Below, piece after piece: positions 1 through 10,939 of a stretch of 64,000 nucleotides of DNA; position 1 is the first letter of the stretch, and the number at the start of each line of letters is the position of its first letter. The translations under genes were made by a program, and so were the position numbers. Under the pieces are notes generated by a model. The model had not been told where the DNA came from. It worked only from the letters and a program-made list of their open reading frames with translations, and searched no databases. Location: contig CM060950.1 of the NCBI GenBank assembly GCA_030765055.1, forward strand, positions 273,970,468 to 274,034,467, written 5' to 3'. The stretch is from Mantis religiosa. Its lineage: Eukaryota; Arthropoda; Insecta; Mantodea; Mantidae.

Positions 1-64
1 AAACAAAAGAAAACAACTATAAAAATTACAAAATCCTTATTTCCTAAATCTATATCTAAATCTA

Positions 65-3000
65 CTAATTCTGTAGTCCACCATGACCTCTGCCATCACT
101 CTCTCCCTCCGCCGCCCATGCAGTCAACTCCATTGTTAGATTATTCGATAATTCTTCCCGTCTTATCCTATTTTGTATTCTAGAACTCCTTCTTGGATCT
201 TGTACTATTCTTCGCCTATTATCAACTCTTTCTCCTTTGAATATTTTTACCTCCCATGCTTTCTTACTTACACAGTTAGTCAAAACTTGTAATTTATTTA
301 CCAATTGTTGATCTCGAATTATGTCATATACGATATATCCTGCTAGCGCATGCCTCTCTTCTTGTTGGTGAATTGCATATCTTCCACATTCAAATACTAC
401 ATTTTCAGGATTATCTTGTTTGTTACATAATTCACATATATCATTTTCAGTTTTATTGATTTTCTTCCAATAGGTCTTATAAGGTCCGTGTCCTGTTATA
501 TAATGTATAAATCCCTTTGTTGGTTGAATAAAATTCAATTTTAGTCTCTCTTTGACGTTCTGAAAAATTTCAAACACTCTTCTAGCTTCTAGACTTTCTG
601 TCCATTCTTTTTGCCATTTATCTTTTAAACTATTTTTAATCACCCAAGATTTGTTTGTTCTGACTCCAGTTATATTATATTCTTTTTCTAAGTTTCCTTT
701 TTTCGCCCAAAATTTTGCGCCCTTCAATCTTATTAATAAATCAATCGGCCAAATGGCCGTTGTTACTAGCAATGCCATAGTTGGTGTTGTTTTTACCGCT
801 CCTGTCAGATGTAATAATACTTTTCTTTGCGTTCTTCTCAACAATCTTCTTATTTGCACATCAACCATCCTTTCTGCCCAAACTGCTGCCGCATACGTCA
901 TAATTGAAGCAAAAATGGTGTTATGATATATCTGTATGTTACGCAATGGAAGTACAAAATTTAAATTGGTTATTCTTGCTAGCTTTAGCATTATTTTCTC
1001 TGTTTTCTACCTAATATACTCCGTGTGTTTTCTGAAATGAAATTTTTCATCTATCATGATTCCCAAATATCTCATCTCTTTTTCCCGTTTAATGTTCTGA
1101 TTATTTATCTTCACTGTAGGATCCCGCTTTAAATTTCCCTTAAAAAGCACATAATTTGACTTGTTTGGTGCAATTTTTAGTTTTGTTCTGAAACACCAAT
1201 TTGATAATGTATTTGTAACTTCTCTTGCTTTATTTTCTAGCTCTAGTCTGCTCTGTCCATCCATCATTATGACTATGTCATCAGCATACGCTATTACATC
1301 CAAAACCGTATGATCTCTTTCCAGTAGTTCTAATAAATCTTCTGATAAAATATCCCAAAAAAGGGGCCCCAAGATAGAACCCTGAGGGCAACCCTTGGTT
1401 ATCTTCTTCCTAGTTTCAAAATTTGATCCACCAATGAATACTTCTCTATTGGAACAATAATCCTTTAATAAATTATAAATAGTACTTGAATATTTCTTGT
1501 CTTTTAAAATGCCGAAAAAATACGGCCACCATAAATTATCAAAAGCGCCCGATATGTCCACAAATAATCCAATTACATAATTCTTTTGGCTTTTTGACAC
1601 TGTTTCTTGAATTTTTAATATTGCATCCTCAGTTGAATATCCCTTTCTGAAACCAAATTGTTTATTATTCATACCCAGCATCAACCTATTTTCCATTATT
1701 CTTTTATATATTAACTGTTCAAAGATCTTGCCAATAGCATTTAATAAACATACTGGTCTGAAAGATTTTGGTTGCGTTCTGTCCTTATCTGCTCCTTTGC
1801 ACAAAATTACAACCTTTGCCTCCTTCCACAAGTTTGGAAATCTCCCTCTTGCCAAACAATCATTAAACAAGAAACACAAAAACAAGACAATTTCTTCTCG
1901 TAGATTATACAAGACTTCATTTATAATACCATCTGGACCAGGTGCCTTCTTCTTTTTTAACTTCTGCAGAATTAATTTTATTTCTGTAATATCAAAGGGA
2001 TAAACAGGATTTCCTGTATACTGCAACATCATCTGGTTTCTTTTTTCAACATGAATATCATCATCTTCTTCCTCTTTATCATCTGGCAATAACGTATGTA
2101 ATAACAATTCCACCGATTCTTTCCCACTTTCTGTCATCTCTCCATTACCCTTATCTAATGTGGTTAAGATTTCTGGCTTCTTAATTTTATCCATAATAAT
2201 TTTATACGGTTGTCCCCAGACATCTTGTTTTAAATTATTTTCAACGAACTGTTCCCAATGTTGTTTTCTGGTGTCTTCTAATAATTCTTTATACTTCTGT
2301 TTGGCCTCCCTATAATTCTTTAAGTTCTCTTCTCTTTCCGTATGTATGTTTGATTTTTGATATATTCTTCTTAATTTCCTTGCTAATGATCTCAGCTTCT
2401 GCAATCTATCTGTCCATTTTATTTTATCCTTGTTATTAGAAATTGTTATCTTTGGAACGGATTTTGATACTGCTACTTTTATTGCTTGTGTTAAATTTAT
2501 TGCATCCAAATCCACTGATATTCCCGTATACTGTAAATTTAAATCCTTAAATACTTGCTTCATCTTATCCCAATTTGCTCTTTTATAATTATAACGTAAT
2601 TCTATTTCATGTTCTTCTTGAATTACTTCCCCATTCAATATATAATTAAAATAAATCAAATTATGATCACTTGTGGTCTGACCCTGTGTGACCCACCAAT
2701 TTCTAATCTTCTTCTCCGCTGTTGCTGACGCTAAAGTAATATCTATATTTTCTTCAGCACCTGCTCTATTTTGAAAAGTTGGTGGATTACCATCTTTATT
2801 TATTACATATAAATTTAATTCCGAGATATGTTCTTCCAGTTTCTCCCCCCTTTCATCTGGTCTTTTACTGAACCACCAAGTTGATTTTGCATTACAATCA
2901 CATACATGCATGATTTCTTTATTTCTGAATTTATTATGAATATTTTGTAATTTATATAGAAAGGGTTCAATATCCAAACTATATTGAAAATAATAATTTG

Positions 3001-3301
3001 CCAATATAAAACTTCCATACTTTGTTATAACTTCAATGCAATTAACATGCGTATCCAGAAATTGCGCTATGTTTACTATTTGCAAATCTTGCTTGAAAAT
3101 TACTATTGCTGCCATTGCCTTTTCCTGAGATAAGATTTGTCGGGATCTTAACGGCATATATGGAATTTTGGAATTTACCACATACGGTTCTTGAATACAG
3201 ATAATATCTAATTTTAATTCTTCTGCAATTTTTCTTATTTCCGCCATAACCAATTTACTTCTTTGCCCATTTATCTGTGCAATTCTTAAGCTTTCCTCCA
3301 T
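65..3301 (-). pseudogene. R1-like ORF2: APE endonuclease + reverse transcriptase, one amber stop
   Basis: ORF2 would make the bifunctional protein that nicks target DNA and primes reverse transcription there. Residues 1-225 form an exonuclease-endonuclease-phosphatase domain (IQEPY near residue 40, catalytic-region SDHN near 215). The RT follows at about 440-720, with APGPDG, GFRKGYST, GCPQGSILGPLFW and YADD near residue 672. The last 300 residues hold the usual C-terminal region with a Cys-rich knuckle (CELCNKQ...FEC) lacking the expected His. Only one in-frame TAG, at 1007-1009 between EYIR and KTEK, splits the otherwise open frame of about 1,078 codons; 764 codons precede it. The ATG at 3301 is chosen because it overlaps the ORF1 stop as in other R1 elements. 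A young, barely damaged copy is inferred. Confidence 0.88.
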
Positions 3302-3698
3302 GAGTTACTTCCTAACTTTAATCCACCAAATACATCTCTTCTTACTTTTGCGAAATTCTCTCTATTTTCATTTACTTCCTTTGCCATATTATGATTGAAA
3401 CTTCTTATATTGTCCTTAAATTTATTTACTTGGGCTATTTTATATTTATTTTGTTTAGAAGTTATAGATTTATTTGTGTTTACAGCTGATAAACATGTTG
3501 CTATAATATTTTCCGATTTATTAGATTTATTTGGAATTTTTTGTGCATTGGTCTTATAAAACGTTGTTTCTGGCTTAAAGCTAGGATTAAAATTGGCAGT
3601 TTTTACTACATTATCCTTTACGACATCTATTTTAACAATCTCCGATCTATTTAATACTGAATGTCTAATTTGTGCATAACAATGTGGCCAGCTTGCTG
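3286..3698 (-). pseudogene. R1-like ORF1 remnant (C-terminal part)
   Basis: The frame ends at 3286, overlapping the ORF2 start by 16 bases. This is the standard R1 arrangement, in which ORF1 supplies the nucleic-acid-binding Gag-like protein. About 125 genuine codons remain, lysine- and asparagine-rich, ending GGLKLGSNSWRKA. Upstream of about 3698 the frame runs into the loop and the opposite arm of a palindrome, so any apparent start near 3756 is an artefact of the inverted copy. No intact CCHC zinc knuckle is left. Function is assigned by position rather than by a recognised domain. Confidence 0.6.
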
Positions 3699-3855
3699 CT
3701 GAATCAAATACAACTCGACAGCAAGCTGGCCACATTGTTATGCACAAATTAGACATTCAGTATTAAATAGATCGGAGATTGTTAAAATAGATGTCGTAAA
3801 GGATAATGTAGTAAAAACTGCCAATTTTAATCCTAGCTTTAAGCCAGAAACAACG
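3562..3855. repeat. 137-bp perfect inverted repeat (fold-back of R1 5' end)
   Basis: Left arm 3562-3698 and right arm 3719-3855 are reverse complements with no indel that I can see, around a 20-base loop. The left arm belongs to the R1 ORF1; the right arm is the same sequence reversed, after which similarity stops abruptly (at ...CAACG). This suits a snap-back or 5'-inversion event during target-primed reverse transcription, where the nascent end copied itself before second-strand joining. Confidence 0.92.
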
Positions 3856-5255
3856 ACAGGCACTAAAGTAGAAGCCATTATGGGAACCTCAAACCCTGCA
3901 CCTGCAGCCACTTTCTGAGGGTAGAAGCATTGACTGCCTCATATTATTGCCCAAACAGTAGGATACAAGATTCTGGAAATCCTGCACTTCAAGGAGAGGG
4001 ACTGAGTCCAAGAACCAACAACATGCATGGCAAACAACAGTTTTAGAGGAAAAGGTGTGCAAGAGCTATAATATTTTCCACTGCAGGAAACAACTTACCA
4101 CCACAAAATCAAAGGATAATTATTGGTACCACTGCATAAAGTAAGACAAGGAGTCCATACTTAATTATTTGCCCATTTGCTTAGTGATGTTTAAAATAAC
4201 TCAAAACTAAGTTACTTGTAATATTAACAATTAATGATTTTGAGAAGTGGTAAACTAATGGGCATAAACATTAAGTCAAAAGTGGAAGAAATTATAGTCA
4301 TCAACAATAGGCAAAGTGTCAGAAGTGAGATAACAGATGACAGGCAGATATGAATTCACCAGCTCGTAGTCAAGACTCTGGAAATAAAGTGGACAGGCAG
4401 ATAACAACAGATATGGGTCACGAGCCTTCTACCTGCTCAGAGTTGCAACAGAATGTGCAGGTAGGAACCAAATAAATACTGTATTTGCTACAGCAGCTAA
4501 GAGAGCAGATAAATCTGAATCACAGCTTGTGGGAAGAAATCAAAGTAATAACATTTGTGAACAAATGAGGCTGAATCATAGTGGTATACAGGGCCAGGTT
4601 AGCCAGCAAATTAATCAGAATAATAATAGTATACTAGAACAAATTAATCAAGCTAGCAAAGGAATAAGAGTAAGGGTTAAAGAATATTTTGGTGTTAGAC
4701 ATGCTGAGCAGAAAAGACATTTCTAGAATACTTAGAAGAAAAAAGAGAAAATAGACAACATTCATGCGAGTCAGGAAAATTAACAGACTAGAGTTGATAG
4801 TATTAGTGCAGAGGTAGAATCTGAGGTTTTTGTCTTTAAAAAGAGCTCATTGGCAATTAAAACCTGAAACAGTTGTTTTAATTTCAGCCCCAAAAATATA
4901 ATTGTTATTTTTGTATTTGTTCTAAATTTATTTTAAAATGTTTAAAAAGAAATCATTATGAATTGTTGGAAGTGTTTGTGAAGTGAACAAGATTAATTAA
5001 TGAGGAAGAAAGACATGTGATAGAGTGAGTTATGAATAGAAAAGAATCAATGATGTTAATTTGTTTTAATGATGTTGTAAGGAGTTCAAAATTATTTGGA
5101 GTAATGTTTGAATGTTAAATTGTCTAAAGTAAGTTTTGAAAAAGGAATTACAAAATTAAATAAATAGAAGGATTGTATTGGTCATTACATATGATGTAAA
5201 AAGGAAGTGTTTAGTTACTATAGTGATGGCAAAATCAGTAATCATTACTACACAA
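3856..5255. other. No confident gene; Gln/Asn-rich open stretch at 4529-4726
   Basis: I see no recognised gene. A 65-codon plus-strand frame (4529-4726) is rich in Gln, Asn and Ile and looks like a coiled-coil piece of a retroelement Gag (repeated QINQNNN/EQINQ pattern). It has no flanking domains and no second diagnostic feature, so no family is assigned. The rest is AT-rich non-coding DNA. Confidence 0.3.
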
Positions 5256-5323
5256 ATATAACTATTTGAAACAGTAACTTCATTATCTTAAAAGAAATTG
5301 ATGTAAGTTTTTCTTATTAATTG

Positions 5324-5365
5324 CTGAGATAGATTTCGTAAACTCATGCTTATATCTCCAGTCAC
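5324..5365 (-). ncRNA. Degenerate hammerhead-like motif in the inverted PLE end
   Basis: This is the minus-strand counterpart of the motif at 6311-6352. GTGA (5362-5365), core CTGGAGA (5355-5361), stem II, GAAA (5334-5337), loop TCTA, TC, then TCAG. The core A of CUGANGA is changed to G, and stem I has lost a pair, so self-cleavage is unlikely. Confidence 0.45.
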
Positions 5366-5529
5366 AAACAACTGCATTGTCAACGCTTCCATCAGTAGAG
5401 GTTACTATGTTTTTCCCAGTAGTGGCAAAATCTGAAATCAAAACAAACTTAAAAACAGAATCAACTGTTGGTATTTCAAAGTATTTTAAAATACTTATTT
5501 TATTTATAAAGCTATAAAATTCTCATTAG

Positions 5530-5973
5530 AAACTGAAATTAATGGATTTCTTCTTTTATAGATCTAAAGATAATAAATTAAACTTCGGTATTTATAGAAA
5601 GTCTACTCATATCAATAATTACATTAAAAAATAAGTTTTAATCTTCTTTCACATAAATTTGCTGGTTTTAATAGTTTGATTTGAGATAGTAATTATACCC
5701 CTGACTAAAGAAGAATTTAATATGGAATATAAACATATTCATACTGCTTTAATTAATGGTTTTAATAAAGACTTTATACACTAAAAGGTTGAAACATTTA
5801 AATATAAAAAAAACTGTAAATGATATTTCTACCCTTAAAAAAATAGACGATTACAATTTTAAAAAAATTACTTACCATCCTTGGGTTAATAAACATTTTT
5901 AACAAATTTTTTTTAAAAAGTTTGGTATAAGTTCAGTTCCTCAAAATAGTGTTAAAAATTTACTACATTTCTC

Positions 5974-6004
<31 letters not shown>

Positions 6005-6200
6005 TGTAATAATAAAAAATCTGTACTTATCAATGTAATTGTGTATATTGTGATCACGTTTTTATTGGAAAGACTAAACGTTATTTGAAACCAGAACGAA
6101 AAAAGTTTTTGTGCCGTAGCAGATCATTTTTTGTCATTTAACCATGAAATAAATCCAGAAGTTAAATGGGAAAAAGTAAACATTGCATAATGAACTTTTA
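5530..6200 (+). pseudogene. PLE reverse transcriptase C-terminus and GIY-YIG endonuclease relic
   Basis: Reading across frames gives KLNFGIYRKSTH near 5580, SHKFAGFNSLI near 5650 and PLTKEEFNMEYKHIHTALIN near 5700. These match the RT-to-linker region of Penelope-like proteins (consensus FSIYRKPT, HK.A.F..LINR, IPL..ENF). After a poly-A run, CDHVFIGKTKRYLK near 6048-6090 corresponds to the GIY-YIG signature CNKFYIGKTKRSL. At least four frame changes and several stops are present. Known role of intact protein: template copying plus nicking by the C-terminal GIY-YIG nuclease. Confidence 0.72.
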
Positions 6201-6310
6201 AATACCGGCAGTCAATTCTGGTTTTAAGTTTGTTTCAGTTTCAGATTTTGGTAATACTTGCATAAACGTAGTAACCTCAATTATTGATAGCATTGACAAC
6301 GCAGTTGTTT

Positions 6311-6352
6311 GTGACTGAAGATGTAAGCAAGGGTTTACGAAATTGATCTCAC
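6311..6352 (+). ncRNA. Hammerhead-ribozyme-like motif in PLE terminus
   Basis: Stem I strands GTGA (6311-6314) and TCAC (6349-6352) pair. The core CTGAAGA (6315-6321) fits CUGANGA. A stem-loop follows at 6322-6338 (GTAA pairing with TTAC), then GAAA (6339-6342), a 4-base minimal stem-III loop (TTGA) and the cleavage dinucleotide TC, so scission would fall after 6348. Minimal type I hammerheads of this layout are known from PLE terminal repeats. Activity is not shown here; core bases are intact by eye. Confidence 0.6.
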
Positions 6353-6420
6353 CAATTAATAAGAAAAATTTACATAATTTTCTTTTAAGATAATGAAGTT
6401 GCTGTTACAAATAATTATAT

Positions 6421-7128
6421 CAATAGTCTTTATTTTGCAAAAAAGGAGAGGTTCATTCTAAGTTGCTACATCGCAGAATATATAGGTAAATCATTCTGCA
6501 CATGAACGCAAGAGAAGACATGTTGAGAAAATCAATTGAAAGTTTTAGTGTCAAAAGTCATAAAAAAGTTTAATATTGTCAACGCTTCTAAAGTTATTTA
6601 TCAATCTGTATTACAGTGCATTTTGTTAATTTTCATCCAGAATTAAAAATTGGAATATTTTAAAGAAGCTGAATAATTCTTTTAATTTAATTGATAAATT
6701 AGTTCCTGAAGACGTCCATCCAATTGAAAAAAAAACTATTTGTATTCAGTTTTTTCAATTAATAGAGAAGTTGAGTCAGAACCTTTCATTTCACCATGAA
6801 GTTGAATTTAGGATAGTGTTAGCCGAATGCCAAAATGAGATCAGGGGCTCACAAAAAGATCAGCAGTAAATCGGAGTCTGCCATCTGCTGTAAGTGGTGG
6901 TCTAAATTTAAATCATGAAACTGAGTAATGTATACATTGGAGAAAATTCTCATGGTTGTGACAGAGAAACAAAGTGAAAGATATGCCATGTCCACTTGGA
7001 GACACTTCACCTAATCTTTTAAATGGCAATCATCATTGGTGTCAACAGGTTTTACCTATGTTTATGCTCAGATCATTTTCCACACTCTGTAAGCTACTTT
7101 TAATGGCCACTTCAAGCAGACTTCTGCT

Positions 7129-7131
<3 letters not shown>
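6421..7131. other. No gene seen
   Basis: AT-rich sequence with scattered stops in all frames. Parts of 6420-6800 may be older PLE tail, but I found no diagnostic motif. Confidence 0.4.

Positions 7132-7223
<92 letters not shown>
7132..7223. repeat. (CT)n microsatellite, about 46 units
   Basis: An uninterrupted CT/TC run of about 92 bases. It produces long Leu-Ser or Arg-Glu frames that are not genes. Confidence 0.98.
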
Positions 7224-7225
<2 letters not shown>

Positions 7226-7758
7226 CATTCTTTCTTTTTCATTTCAATTATTTGTAACTCCACCGAATTATTATAACATTTTTCCTATATTCTTGGCTGT
7301 GAATACAGGAGGAATTTCAGTATTATAACAGAAATAAGCAGTATTACCAGTTCTTAAATGTTTCCTTTAAAATAGAATTCCCTTTTATTTTAAAATCAGA
7401 AGCATGTGAAATATGCATTCTGATTACATTGTTAGAAGTAGATGTTAGGTTTGTTTTTTTAATTTATATATCTGTGTACTAAGCTATTACAATTTTTGAG
7501 CTGCTCACCAGTATTTGGCCCAGGCCATTAATTGGTGGGCAGCCCGTTGAATTACAAAATATGTAGTACACTACTTACATTTCTATTACTACTAACATTA
7601 CTACTATTGCTTACTCACTATTGTTCATTTCCTTTTTTCACAGTCCACTTCCATTTATTTTTCACTTTATCTAAGAACTGACCTACATTCTTGAGATTTT
7701 TATCTATAATTTTACATATATATCAGGACTTCGCTTAATTTTTCTCCAGATGTATTCT

Positions 7759-10700
7759 TTACGCCAAATCTGTTTCCCTGCATTCAAAAAGGATATTTTC
7801 CACATGTTCCTTACCCCCACACAATGGGCACTTGTCTTGCATAAACCCATTCCGCTGCCCTTTTAGCCTCCACACTCCTGCTCTCAGCCATGCTATCCCC
7901 TTCCTTTCTTCATTAATGGTTTTATCTATATACTGCTCCCTTCCCCAGCCACTTTTTAACTCAACATAATATACCAATGACCTCTTTTCACCTAACTGGC
8001 TGAACAGTTTTTGAATCTCTATATCTTCAAATCTTTTTCTAACACCTCTCCAGAAACCGTTATAATTTCTCTCTCTTTTTCTCCAAATATCCCCTAAGCC
8101 ATTATTTTCTAAATTGTTTCGTAAAGTGCTTGCCCAGCCCGAGCTTTGCAGACTTGCTTCTTGATATTTTAAACATTGTTGCAACAAGCTGCCTTCATCT
8201 AAATTCAAGATCTTATGCCAGTATTTCAAGGCTCCTTCCATTATTAACCCTTTCCTTATTACTCTCCCAATTTCAATTTGAGCAACTTCGTTTGCTGTTG
8301 CCATTGGCAGCCCCAAAACTTCCTTGCAGAACATCCTGTGTATCTGATCCACAACTTCCCACCCATTCTCAAGCCCCCATATTTCAATGCCATATAGCAT
8401 TCTGGCCTCGACTACAGAACTATATACTCTTTCCAACCATTTGATCTCCATCTCCGGCATTTTATATAGACACCTTCTCACAGCCATCATTGCTGCTTTC
8501 CCTTTTGCCAGTGCTGATTTCTTTTGTTTTTCCCATTTGCCTCCTGCATCTAATTTTAGTCCTAAGTGAGTACAATCACGCACTACTTTGTATTCAGCTT
8601 CTCCCTTCTTCCACTTTTCAACTTTACTCAATTTAGTTCCTTTTTTAAATACTACAATTTGAGTTTTTTTGCTGTTTACCTTTAAGCCCCACTCTGAACA
8701 GTATTTCTCCACCTCTTGCAAAGATATTTTTAACCCATTAACAGTAATGGACATTATTACCAAATCGTCTGCAAAAAGTAAACCTGGGACTTGTAAGTTG
8801 TTTATTACTGGTATGAGACTATTATTCTTACTTATATTTTGTAGTGCATCATCAATAAATAAATTGAATAAAATTGGACTTAGCTTGCACCCTTGCCGTA
8901 GTCCTTTTTCCCTCCAGTTGTATTTTTTTAGTTAGTGCCCCTTCTTCATATTTTATGCAAAATGTATTTTCATTATACAATTCTTTTAGTATAGTTACCA
9001 TTTGATTACTCACTCCTTTCATTAACAGCTTATACCACAACAGTTTCAGCTCTACCCGGTCGAAAGCTTTTTCCAAATCGATAAAAGCCATATATAATTT
9101 ACCTTTCTTATTTTTTAGGTATTTATCTACTAGTGTTTTTATGATGAATACATTATCAACTGTCCGCCTCCCCTTTCTGAAGCCCATTTGGAATTCTGAA
9201 AGAATATTATGCTCCTCTACCCACACTTGCAGCCTTTCTGCCAAGATACCCGTATAAATTTTTCCCACATTCGATAACAGTGCTATGCCTCGGTAATTAT
9301 TGGGTACACCCATATCCCCTTTACCTTTATAAATTGGCTGAATAATAGCTTTTTTCCAACTCTTAGGAGTTGAACAATGATGTTAGAACTTTAACTCGGT
9401 TCACGTCTTTGCTCCATTCCCTAATGAACTCTCCGGGTATACCATCTATACCTGGTGCTTTGTTCCTTTTAATTTTTTTAATTTGATTCATTACTTCTTC
9501 ATCTGTTATGACACTGTCCAAGATTTCATTGAAATTATTTTCTATTTCAGGGATTATCCTCCCTACACTAAAGCTTTCAAATGTATATAAAGTTGCAAAA
9601 TACCCTAACCATTCTTCTTGAGTTATGTTAGATTTGACAATATATTTTTTGTATAATGTCTTAATACCTTTCCATATTTTTCTTACATTATTTTCAGTAA
9701 TAGTACTGATTAGTTTGCTGGCATTTCTTTTCCTCCATTGAGATTTTTTATTTTCCAGCAACTTATTATAATAATATTTGCTTAGCAGATATTGTTCTTT
9801 CAGTTTGATATTCCCTGATTCTCTCCATTTTACCAACTCCGCTTTTACAATACCTTTATTTTACACTCCTCATCAAACCATGTGTCACTTTCAATAATTT
9901 GCCTGTTTCTAACTTTCATCTGTTCCTCTGCCCATTGCAATATGAAATTTAAGATATTCATCGCCTTTTCAATTTCAAAGGTTTCCAAATTATATAGTAC
10001 CCCATACTGACATATTTTTCCTCGCTGGGAATTTAAAAGATTTTCAAAGTTTTCCTTGTGCTCTTCCTTCCACCTATATCTAACATGTTCTCTTTTAGCT
10101 GCTATTCTCTCCCTTATTTTGTCAGCTTCCACACTTTGTGATTTGGTTTTAATACATGTTACTAATGGGAAATGACCACTATTGGTACTTATGTTTGACA
10201 CTTTAAAATTACTCACTAAATGTCTAATATTATTGGACCAGAAAACAAAGTCAATTACTTTCTGGCCATTTGCATTTATGAAGGTGTATTCCCCCTGCTC
10301 ATCTTCACCTTATTTCCCACTAAGAATGTCAAGTGCATTTATTTCACAAAATTCAATGAGTTTTTCACTTCCTATCTCGACGATCTTGTCCTTGCTACGT
10401 CTAATATCATCTTTTTTCCCTGTTAGGTTATTATTTTCCCAATCATCTGTTAGATTTACGTCACTTTCCCCAATTCTTATATTTAGGTCTCCCATTATTA
10501 TAATCTCAATGTTAATGTATATATCCCTTAACCTCTCAATGTCTTTGTCTAACAGATAAAATATTTCGGGATTATGAAACTGTGAGGAGGCTGGTGGGTT
10601 ATACACTATACCTAAACATATCATGCTGTCATCTAGCTCCTTATCGTCTATTACAACCCAAAGCACTTCTTTATGCCTGGACCATGATTCTTTCATTGTT

Positions 10701-10861
10701 TTACACAGAGACTTCCTAATAAAGAAACCTAGGCCTCCAGATAGTCTCCCTTTCTTTGCATATGCTTCTCCCTTTCTTCCTACGTAACTAAAACCCCTTA
10801 TGTCAATGACCCCATCTTTCAACCATGTTTCAACCACTGCTAAATAATCCAGCGTCCCCAA
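7759..10861 (-). pseudogene. LINE ORF2: endonuclease + reverse transcriptase, frameshifted
   Basis: Segments in order: 10861-9845 is one frame broken only by a TAA at about 10310 and covers the APE endonuclease (VVETWL, GGLGFFIRK, GDLNIRIGESD, SGHFPLV). After frameshifts, 9836-9363 gives the pre-RT region with NKAPGIDGIPGEFI; 9313-8852 gives NYRGIALL, GFRKGRRT and FIDLEKAFDRVE; a further piece holds RQGCKLSPILFN and FADDLVIM (about 8766-8777). The last piece, 8763-7759, is the C-terminal domain ending in the knuckle CPLCGGKEHVENILFEC. Intact relatives are about 1,000 residues, so nearly the whole protein is represented. Shifts fall near 9840, 9340 and 8800. Confidence 0.82.
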
Positions 10862-10939
10862 AAAGTGCTGTAAGATTCCCGTATTAATTTTATTTTTTAT
10901 TCCTTCACAGTTCCAAAATCCTATTTTCCTGACTGACTG

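Larger units (their letters stand above)
1..3698 (-). mobile_element. R1-clade non-LTR retrotransposon (3' end leaves window)
   Basis: A LINE reads right to left: short ORF1 remnant, ORF2 overlapping it by 16 bases, then a 3' untranslated tail that runs off the left edge. R1-clade assignment rests on the endonuclease style (IQEPY, DCNAKSTWW, SDHNLIYF) and RT blocks (FRPVCLLNAIGKIFE, DISGAFDNLWW, AYADDIVIM), which resemble R1/Waldo/TRAS elements of arthropods. The 5' side is truncated inside ORF1 and ends in a fold-back palindrome. R1 relatives are often target-specific, but no rDNA or telomeric flank is visible, so this is a dispersed or degenerate copy. Confidence 0.85.
5256..6420 (+). mobile_element. 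Penelope-like element copy with inverted terminal copies
   Basis: The left segment 5256-5439 is an imperfect reverse complement of 6236-6420, so a shared ~180-bp end sequence brackets the element in inverted orientation. Between them lie reverse-transcriptase and GIY-YIG remnants typical of PLEs. Inverted or tandem placement of the long-terminal-repeat-like ends is a known habit of this family. The element is 5'-deleted (only the RT C-terminus remains) and carries many stops and frameshifts plus an A(22-26) run near 5978-6001. It is clearly dead. Confidence 0.75.

Noticed and set aside
651..926. Plus-strand frame over R1 ORF2
   Set aside because: Antisense shadow of the RT C-terminal region, no independent motif.
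3699..3756. Apparent ORF1 start in the palindrome loop and right arm
   Set aside because: The extension exists only because the inverted copy is read in antisense; it is not an original start.
7042..7276. Long Leu-Ser (plus) and Arg-Glu (minus) frames
   Set aside because: Pure translation of the (CT)n microsatellite.
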